53,196 bases of DNA from the NCBI RefSeq assembly GCF_016742955.1, contig NZ_JABBYC010000031.1, forward strand, positions 1 to 53,196. Reading direction: 5' to 3'. Within the stretch, counting starts at the first letter, position 1; each line of letters opens with the position of its first letter. The translations under genes and the position numbers were made by a program. Below are positions 42,868 to 50,100 of this stretch, in pieces. Below the pieces are notes generated by a model, which had not been told where the DNA came from, ran no database searches, and worked only from the letters and a program-made list of their open reading frames with translations. The DNA comes from Myceligenerans indicum. GTDB taxonomy: Bacteria > Actinomycetota > Actinomycetes > Actinomycetales > Cellulomonadaceae.

Positions 42868-45105
42868 GAGGTGCGCACGTCCTATGAGCACGGTGGTGTG
42901 GGCCCGCATCGGGTGACTCGGGTGACCCAGCAGACGGGTCCGGCCGCGACGATCGATTCGGCGGCGCAGACGACCGTGGGCGAATACTCCTATGACGCGT
43001 CCGGGAACCAGACCGTGCGGACGCTGTCCACGCCGGTCGATGCCACCGATCCGGCGCAGGCCGAGGCGGACGCTGACGGTGACGGGGTGGTGACCACCAG
43101 CCAGTTGCTGGGCTGGGACGCGGCCGGGGACCTGGCGACGGTGGCGACCTCGGGTGAGGGCACCGAGGGGGAGAACACCGTCGAGGGCGGCGAGGCCGAG
43201 TACGTGCACTCACCCGGTGGTGAGCGGCTGGTGCGTATCGACGAGAACGGCGCGACCGTCTACTTGGGTGGTCAGGAGATCCGGGTCGACAACGCCGGGG
43301 CCGTGGGGGCGCTGCGGTACTACTCGTTCGCCGGGCAGACCGTCGCGGTGCGTGACGGTCGCGGGCTCGGCGGAGTGACCTCACTGGTCGCGGATCATCA
43401 GGGCACGACGATCGCGGCCGTGCCGAACACGAACTGGACACCGGACGCGGTCACGCGCCTGTACTCCGACCCGTTCGGCGGGGATCGGACGCCCGCGGTA
43501 GCCGATCCGGACAGCGGAGAGCTGTTGTCCGGCGGGGACCGACTGCCTGGGGACCGCAGGTTCCTCGGCGCGGCAGGAGGTGTGGAGGACTCCGCCACCG
43601 GGCTGGTGCTGTTGGGGGCCAGGTACTACGACACCGGGCTGGGCCGGTTCATCTCGACCGACCCGCAGCTGAACGCGGCCAACCCGGCGCAGTTCAACGC
43701 CTACGTGTACTCCGGGAACAACCCGGTCACCTTCTCCGACCCGTCCGGGCTGTCGTGGTTGAGCAGCATCAAGTCCGGCGCGAAGAAGGCGTGGGGTGGG
43801 ACGAAGAGGTTCGTGTCCAAGTACCAGGCCGAGATCGTGGGCGGGGTCGCGGGAGCGGTCGTGTTCGGCGGCTGCATGGCGCTGACCGCGGGTGCCGGGT
43901 CGGTCGGGTGCGCCATCGCTGCCGGGGCTGCTGGTGGCGCGGTGACGAACCTGTGGAAGAGCAAGGTCCAGAAGAAGACGCCGTTCTCCTGGAAGTCGCT
44001 GGCGCGTGACACGCTCATGGGTGCTGCCGCCGGTGCGGTGTTCGGACCGGCCGGCGGTCGGGTCCTGAGCGCCGTGGCGGGACGTGTGGCGCCGGCTGCG
44101 ACGCAGGCGGCGTCCAACGCGATCCGCTCGGTGGCTTCCGCGGTCACTTCGCGCGTGGCGGCGGCTACGGCTGGCGCACGGGCGGCGGCGGGGAGGGCGG
44201 CCGCAGCCGCGAAGAACCAAGCGGCAAGGCTGGCACAGGCAACCAAGAACCGTGTCAGTCAAGCAGTGAGCCGGCTCAAGGGCCAGTGCTCGTTCGCCAG
44301 CTCGACCGGGATCTTGATGGCCGATGGTTCGATCAAGCCGATCGAGGACGTCAAACCCGGGGACAAGGTCACCGCCACCGACCCTGAAACAGGCGAACAG
44401 GCCGCGCGCGAGGTCAAGGCCACGCACGTGCACGACGACGTCCTGGTCACCCTGCGCCTTGAGAACGGTCAGACGATCCGGACCACGGAGGACCACCCGT
44501 ACTGGAACGCCACCGACCAGGAGTTCCAACGCGCCGACCAACTCGACCAGGGCGACCAGGTCCTCGACGACCACGGCGACCTGCACACCGTGGCAGGCAT
44601 CGAGAACGACGTCACGTTCGAACCCGCCTGGAACCTCACCGTCGCCGAACTGCACACCTACTATGTAGTCGCCGACCCAGCCCGCGGCCCACCCGCCACG
44701 GACGTCGTCGACGGCACCACAGGCGTCGACAGTATCAGAATTCTTGTCCATAATTGCCCCACTGGTAACCTGCAATCAGGGAATAGTGCTGCGGCTTCGG
44801 CGGGAACGAAGATTCATAACGGGCCGGAATGGGCAGAGCACCTCGTTTCAATGGGGTACAAACCAGGTTCCAAGATCAGCGATGGCAACATTCCTGACGG
44901 ATTTCCTGACCGCGGGTTCCCTGTCGAACTGAAGCCTCAAACGAAGAGCGGAATAAAGGCGGGTACTCGTCAGCTAAGGCGCTATATGCGAGAGATGGGT
45001 GTTGACTACGGCGAGCTCTGGACCTATAAGCAAAGTCAAGATGGTGTAGTATTTAGCCTAACAGCAATCCCGAAGAGTCGATATCGCTGGTGGAAGTGGA
45101 ATTGA
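42868..45105 (+). CDS. RHS polymorphic toxin C-terminal portion: RHS core end, Hint domain, REase-like toxin
   Basis: About 745 codons encode the end of an RHS/YD-repeat toxin whose N-terminus is missing. Order: YD-repeat segment (YSYDASGNQTVRTL), RHS-core signature (GLVLLGARYYDTGLGRFIST then SGNNPVTFSDPSG), a Gly/Ala-rich hydrophobic pre-toxin region, and a Hint autoprotease. The Hint domain runs from Cys at 44287 (CSFASSTGILMADG) through TTEDHPYWN and LHTYYV to VHNC at 44755-44757. The 115-residue toxin tip follows. It has no start of its own and is in frame with the GH127 C-terminal domain, so it is a truncated chimera unless the upstream frameshift is an error. The tip has lower GC than the core, as in exchanged toxin modules. 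An immunity gene follows after one base. Confidence 0.85.
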   Translation, partial: EVRTSYEHGGVGPHRVTRVTQQTGPAATIDSAAQTTVGEYSYDASGNQTVRTLSTPVDATDPAQAEADADGDGVVTTSQLLGWDAAGDLATVATSGEGTEGENTVEGGEAEYVHSPGGERLVRIDENGATVYLGGQEIRVDNAGAVGALRYYSFAGQTVAVRDGRGLGGVTSLVADHQGTTIAAVPNTNWTPDAVTRLYSDPFGGDRTPAVADPDSGELLSGGDRLPGDRRFLGAAGGVEDSATGLVLLGARYYDTGLGRFISTDPQLNAANPAQFNAYVYSGNNPVTFSDPSGLSWLSSIKSGAKKAWGGTKRFVSKYQAEIVGGVAGAVVFGGCMALTAGAGSVGCAIAAGAAGGAVTNLWKSKVQKKTPFSWKSLARDTLMGAAAGAVFGPAGGRVLSAVAGRVAPAATQAASNAIRSVASAVTSRVAAATAGARAAAGRAAAAAKNQAARLAQATKNRVSQAVSRLKGQCSFASSTGILMADGSIKPIEDVKPGDKVTATDPETGEQAAREVKATHVHDDVLVTLRLENGQTIRTTEDHPYWNATDQEFQRADQLDQGDQVLDDHGDLHTVAGIENDVTFEPAWNLTVAELHTYYVVADPARGPPATDVVDGTTGVDSIRILVHNCPTGNLQSGNSAAASAGTKIHNGPEWAEHLVSMGYKPGSKISDGNIPDGFPDRGFPVELKPQTKSGIKAGTRQLRRYMREMGVDYGELWTYKQSQDGVVFSLTAIPKSRYRWWKWN
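44758..45105 (+). other. Toxin tip 1, predicted PD-(D/E)xK-fold nuclease domain
   Basis: The 115 residues after the Hint cleavage site include GPEWAEHLVSMGYKPGSKIS, then IPDGFPDRGFPVELKPQTKS, and a helix RQLRRYMREMG before GELWTY. The PD...E-x-K spacing with a following Gln-containing helix matches restriction-endonuclease-fold toxins (Tox-REase group). DNA is the likely target. Fold assignment is by motif only. Confidence 0.55.
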
Positions 45106-45106
45106 T

Positions 45107-45736
45107 ATGCCGCGAAAAGTTGGCCGTGCAAGATTCCTGCAGGAGCTTCAGGCTCGCGGTTATTTTCCCGCCGCGCCTGAAGTAACGAGATCCGGAACGG
45201 CGCGGTGGACTCTAGGTGACTTCGAGTACCAGTTATCGCTTGAGTCGCGGGGCCCAGGGGGTGCTACATGGATCTTGTGGGTCGGTGATCAGTATTTTCA
45301 GAGAGTACGTGAGCGCGGGTTCGGTGCGGCGAAACTTCAAATCCGCCCGATGGCCGACGGAGTTTTCGCCATAACTGACTCTGTGCAGGACTTGGCGAAG
45401 TTTTCCGAGGAGCTTTCGCGAGGCGTGTCTTTCGTGACCGACAGGGAAGATTTCTGTCGGATCCTGATGAGCGAAGATTCTGTCTATCGGGGCAGCCTTG
45501 AAGTGTGGCAGTTACCCTCAAACTATCCTTCTCGGCTAGCTGAAGCTTTGGTCTTGTCGCGCTTTCTGGCGAGGGCAGATCTTGAGCGCGACGTGCTCGA
45601 ACGGATTCACAGCGCACCTGCTACCAACATGTTTGGAAAAACCGTTTCTGCAGTGCAGTCAGTGCGAAGATGGCTGGGTGAATACTCTCGAGACCTTGCG
45701 ATAGAGGTTGACCTCGATCCGACAGTGGGGAGATGA
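45107..45736 (+). CDS. Putative immunity protein for toxin tip 1
   Basis: The 209-residue protein is encoded one base after the RHS toxin stop, the standard place for the immunity gene of a polymorphic toxin. It starts MPRKVGRARFLQELQARGYF, has no signal peptide or membrane span, and contains mixed alpha/beta pieces such as WTLGDFEYQLSLESRGPGGA and SVFTD-like acidic surface segments (FVTDREDFCRILMSEDSVYR). I recognise no named immunity family. Codon usage and base composition are clearly less GC-rich than the flanking RHS core, matching the toxin tip and suggesting they moved together. Function is inferred from position only. Confidence 0.65.
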   Translation: MPRKVGRARFLQELQARGYFPAAPEVTRSGTARWTLGDFEYQLSLESRGPGGATWILWVGDQYFQRVRERGFGAAKLQIRPMADGVFAITDSVQDLAKFSEELSRGVSFVTDREDFCRILMSEDSVYRGSLEVWQLPSNYPSRLAEALVLSRFLARADLERDVLERIHSAPATNMFGKTVSAVQSVRRWLGEYSRDLAIEVDLDPTVGR

Positions 45737-45803
45737 GTGGCAGGGCGACAACCTGCCGATCGACTGGTTCCACAAGTATGTGGTGACCAGTGTGACCCAG
45801 GCC
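45737..45803 (+). pseudogene. 5' piece of the second RHS gene, cut off by the IS
   Basis: Directly after the immunity stop the frame reads EWQGDNLPIDWFHKYVVTSV-TQA and is exactly in phase with GASPTSG on the far side of the IS. It therefore represents RHS coding sequence upstream of the insertion. No start codon or secretion signal precedes it, so the true 5' end of this RHS gene has been lost at about 45730. Confidence 0.75.
45794..45803 (+). repeat. Left copy of 10-bp IS target-site duplication
   Basis: GACCCAGGCC here is repeated exactly at 47093-47102 on the other side of the IS. A 10-bp duplication fits the 8-10 bp reported for ISAs1-family elements. Confidence 0.93.
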
Positions 45804-47092
45804 CAGGGGCCCGGCAAAGTCGTCGGGTAGGGCTGTGACCTGCGTCTTTGCAGGTGGACGGGTGGGTGCGGGCGTGCTATGACCGTGTTGGATCGGAGGT
45901 TCTCACACTTCTGATCTGGCACGGAGAGCACGCCCGCGTATGCCATCTTCCCCGAACACGGGTCCTGTTGTGGAGCCTGTCTCGCGTCACGAGCACCTGG
46001 TGGCTGTCCTGGCGTTGGTTCCTGATCCGCGTGAGCGTCGCGGGCGGCGCCACACCGTGGCGGCATTGATCGCGGTGGCGGTCGCTGCGGTGCTGACCGG
46101 CGCGAAGAGCTTCACCGCGATTGGTGAGTGGGCCGGCGACGCCGGGACCGGCGTGCTCGCGCAGCTCGGGATGGTGCGCCCGGCTGCGACGGAGTCCACG
46201 TTCCGGCGCCTGTTCGCGCGCCTGGACGCCGACCGGCTGGACCGGGTCCTGGGCGCGTGGGCCGCCACCAGGGCGGCGATCGTGGACGGGCGTCGGGTCG
46301 TGTCGATCGACGGCAAGACCGTGCGCGGCGCGCGTAAGGCCCATCAGCGGGCCCCGCACCTGGTCGCCGCGCTGTGTGCCGGCGTGGTGATCGGGCAGGT
46401 CGGCGTGGACGCGAAGACCAACGAGATCCCGGCGACCAGGGACCTGGTCGAGATCCTGGACGTGACCGGCGCCGTGCTCACGATGGACGCCGCACACACC
46501 AACCCCGCCACCGCCAAGGCGGTCCGCGACGCGGGCGCGGACTACGTGCTCACCGTCAAGGGCAACACGGGCGGTCTGCATGCCCGCCTCAAGGCCCTGC
46601 CCTGGAAGAACATCCCGGCGACCACATCACGCAGCAGGGGGCACGGGCGCCGCGAGACCCGCACGATCAAGGTCGCAGACGTACCGGCCTGGATCGAGTT
46701 CGACGGCGCCGCCCAGGTCGCCCAGCTACGACGCACCACCTGGCGCAAGAAGGCCAAGAACTCGCCCGCCCGGAAGTCGGTCGAGGTCGTCTACCTCATC
46801 ACCTCAGCGCCCGCGCGCGACGCCGGCCCAGCCCGGCTGGCCGCCTGGATCTTGCAGCACTGGGAAATCGAGAACCGGCTCCACCACGTGCGCGACGTCA
46901 CCTACGACGAGGACCGCTCCCAGGTCCGCACCGGCAACGCGCCCCAGGTCATGGCCACCCTGCGCAACACCGCCATCACGCTCCTGCGCCTGGCCGGCTG
47001 GACCAACATCACCGCCGCCACCCGACATCACGCCAGAAACCCCGAACGCCCCATCACGCTACTCCTACAGACCTGACTTTGCCGGGGCCCTG
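45804..47092 (+). mobile_element. Intact ISAs1-family insertion sequence (1289 bp)
   Basis: The element is bounded by 18-bp terminal inverted repeats, CAGGGGCCCGGCAAAGTC at the left (45804-45821) and the complement of CAGGGCCCCGGCAAAGTC at the right (47075-47092), with one mismatch. It contains one full transposase gene and has a perfect 10-bp target duplication on both sides. The state of the ends implies a recent insertion, which splits the second RHS gene. ISAs1 includes the H-repeat elements that accompany Rhs loci in E. coli. Confidence 0.95.
45940..47076 (+). CDS. ISAs1-family transposase
   Basis: The 378-residue DDE transposase (H-repeat-associated type) fills most of the element. Its N-terminal region contains [20 protein letters not shown]. 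The catalytic core shows [13 protein letters not shown] (first Asp), [20 protein letters not shown] and [16 protein letters not shown] (second Asp region). The late acidic part is [20 protein letters not shown], followed by the conserved [16 protein letters not shown]. Length and motif order are those of complete family members and no stop or frameshift is seen, so it may be active. The ATG at 45940 has GGAGAG shortly upstream. Confidence 0.95.
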   Translation: MPSSPNTGPVVEPVSRHEHLVAVLALVPDPRERRGRRHTVAALIAVAVAAVLTGAKSFTAIGEWAGDAGTGVLAQLGMVRPAATESTFRRLFARLDADRLDRVLGAWAATRAAIVDGRRVVSIDGKTVRGARKAHQRAPHLVAALCAGVVIGQVGVDAKTNEIPATRDLVEILDVTGAVLTMDAAHTNPATAKAVRDAGADYVLTVKGNTGGLHARLKALPWKNIPATTSRSRGHGRRETRTIKVADVPAWIEFDGAAQVAQLRRTTWRKKAKNSPARKSVEVVYLITSAPARDAGPARLAAWILQHWEIENRLHHVRDVTYDEDRSQVRTGNAPQVMATLRNTAITLLRLAGWTNITAATRHHARNPERPITLLLQT

Positions 47093-47102
47093 GACCCAGG
47101 CC
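47093..47102 (+). repeat. Right copy of 10-bp IS target-site duplication
   Basis: GACCCAGGCC, identical to 45794-45803. The RHS reading frame is in the same phase on both sides, so precise excision would restore an open frame. Confidence 0.93.
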
Positions 47103-50100
47103 GGCGCCTCGCCCACGAGCGGTGGTGGTGGGGGGATCGTGACCGGGTCGGAGGACGTGGTCACCCGGTACCGGTATGACGGCGGCGCGAAGTGGGTCAA
47201 GCCCACCGGGCCGCTGACGGATCCGGAGGAGGTGACGTGGTCCGAGTTCCGCGGGTTCCGTACCGTGGTGGTCACCACTGGTGATGGTTCGCAGGCCAGC
47301 GCCACGACGACGCGATATCTGCGGGGCGTGGACGGCAGCACCTTCGACGTCGGCCCTTCTGGAAACAGGACGACGGTCGCCGATCATGATGCGCTGGCCG
47401 GTCAGGCTGTCGAGGTCATCGGGCACAACGGCACCGATGCCGAGCAGGCCGTCTCCTGGACGGTGACCAAGCCCAAGGCGCCGGTGGCGGTCGCGACCGG
47501 GGTCGACGGGGTCAAGGCGACCCGCATGGCCGGCACGGTCGTGTTCGGCTACACGATGGATGCTGCCGGTCAGGTCGCGGCGCGTAGCAGCACGGACACG
47601 ACGCTGAACGCTTACGGTCAGGTCAAGCAGACGGCGGATGCCGGGGACCTGGACGTGTCCGGGGATGAGGCCTGTACGAAGGTCAGTTACGTGCATGCCG
47701 GTGACAGCACGTTGGCTGACAAGAACATGCTGACGCTGGTGGAGCGCACCCAGACGTTCGCGGTCTCGTGCGCCACGGTGAGCGCCGGCGGCGCGTCTCG
47801 TCCGGGTGACGTGATCAGTGACGGGTACGCGGTCTACAACGCGCTGGGGCAGGCGGTGGAGAAGTGGACCGTGGACCCGAACCTGGACCGGGACTCGGGG
47901 ACTCTGGGGGATGCGGACGGCGTGGGGTATGTGCGTGCGCAGAAGATGACCTATGACGCGCTGGGGCGTGTGGTCAGTGACACGGATCTGGCCGGGCGGA
48001 CGACCACGACGTCGTACACGCCCGCCACGGCACCGATCGCGACGCAGGCGGTCACCACGGGGCCGGACCCGGACGGGGCCGGACCCAAGACGCCGATGAC
48101 GACCACGGTGCAGTTCGATGGCGTGACCGGTCTGATGGAGTCGGGGACGGACCCGAGCGGTCAGACCACCCGAGGCGTGTACGACGGGATGCTGCGGGTG
48201 TTCCAGACGCAGGACGAGGCCCTGGATACCGGGGAACTGCGTCAGGACGACGCCGCCACGCGGGGCCGGCAGATCACGCAGACGTTCTATGACAGCGCCG
48301 GGCGCACCTGGAAGGTCACGAGCCCCCAGTTCGCGACCGGCCTCGTGTCGAACACGCCGGTGCAGCCGGACCTGATCGCACCTGCGGCCACGGTCTCCTC
48401 CTACGACGGCGCGGGCCGCCCGGTGGACCAGATCTTCTATGTGGGCAACCCGGACAACCATCTGAACGAGCGGTGGCGTTCGGTGACCCGGTATGACGGG
48501 AAGTACACGACCGTCGTGGCTCCCGAGGGTGGCGTGGCGCGCACGACGGTGACCGACGCGCTGGGGCGCACCACGGCGCTGTGGGAGCACAAGACACGCC
48601 CGACTGTTGACTCCGACACGGCCGACGGGCACTGGTACGTGCCCTCGACGCTGCCGGGGTTCGATCCGCGTGCCCTGGCGCCCTCGTCCTACCGCAAGAC
48701 GACGTATGACTTCGACCGGTTCGGGTTGATGACTTCGGTGTCGGGTCCGGGTGGCGGGCAGTGGACGTACGAGCACGACATGGGTGGCCGACAGGTACGT
48801 GCCACGGATCCTGAGGCTGGCGTCTCCACGACCGTGTACGACGCGGCGGGGAACGTGGCTCGCACCGTGAACGGGAACGGGAACGAGGCCGGCGCCACCC
48901 AGGCGGTGGTGGACGCCAACACGCTCGTGCACTCCTACGACGCGCTGGGCCGCCCCACCCAGGTTGCCGACGGGGCCGGGCTGGTGCGGTCGCGGTGGAC
49001 GTATGACGAGACGCCGGGCGTGGACGGACAGCCGGTCAAGGGCCTGCCGTCATCCTCAACACGGATCGCAGACGGGCTGGAGTACACCACCCGGGTCGAG
49101 GGATACGACGAGGCGCTGCGGCCCACCGCGACATCGGTCGTGCTGCCTGAGCTGGAGGGCCTGGACGGTCTGGCCGGGCGAACGTTCACCACCTCGACCG
49201 AGTACCGGATCGACGGATCGGTGCGCCAGCAGGTGCTTCCCGCCATCGCGCAGCTGGATGAGACCGGCGCGGTGGCCGGGACGGTGCTGGGCAAGGAGCG
49301 TGTGACCACGTTCTACGACGACGCCGGCCTGCCGGTGTGGATGGGTGGCGGGTTCGGGTGGGGCACGTATGTGGCCGATTCGCAGTTCACCGCCAAGGGC
49401 CAGCCGCAGGCGCTGGACCTGGGCACGACCTATGGCGCGGTGGTTGCCTACGACTACGAGGACGGTACGGAGCGGCTGTCGGGGATCCGGTTGAGTCGGG
49501 AGCAGTACGACGGCACCGACCTGGAGCTGGCGTACGGGTATGACCCGGCGGGGAACATCACCTCGATCACCGACCAGCCCACCCTGGCCGTGGGCGAGCA
49601 GTACGCGGGCGGGCCGATCATCCCGGGGGCGGAACGTCACGACAACCAGTGCTTCGACTACGACGGCCTGGGCCGCCTGATCGGGGCGTGGACCGACGCC
49701 GACGGCACCTGCGCGGCCTCGATCGGAGACGTGACCGCGACGCAGGTCGGTGTCGCGGGCGGTTCGGCGGCGCCGTACTGGCAGGAGTACACCTACGACA
49801 CTTCCGGGAATCGCACCTCCCTGACCGAGCACGTCCTGGACGGCAGCACTGATGTGGTACGTACCTCCTACGAGCACGGGGGTGTGGGTCCGAACCAGGT
49901 GACCAAGGCCGTGCAGGCGGTCGGGCCGCAAGCCGACATCGAGTCGGCGCCGCAGACCACGGTGGGCCAGTACACCTACGACGCCTCCGGCAACCAGACG
50001 ACGCGGACGCTGTCCGAGCCGGTGGACCCGGCAGATCCGGTGCAGGTTGAGGCCGACACCGACGGTGATGGGCTGTTGACCGCGGTGCAGGAGTTGGGCT

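Noticed and set aside
46374..47092. Open frame running from inside the IS into the second RHS gene, suggesting an IS-RHS fusion protein
   Set aside because: Within the IS this frame is a shadow of the transposase (arginine/proline-rich, no motif). It is in phase with RHS only by chance, and the RHS frame really continues from 45738-45803.
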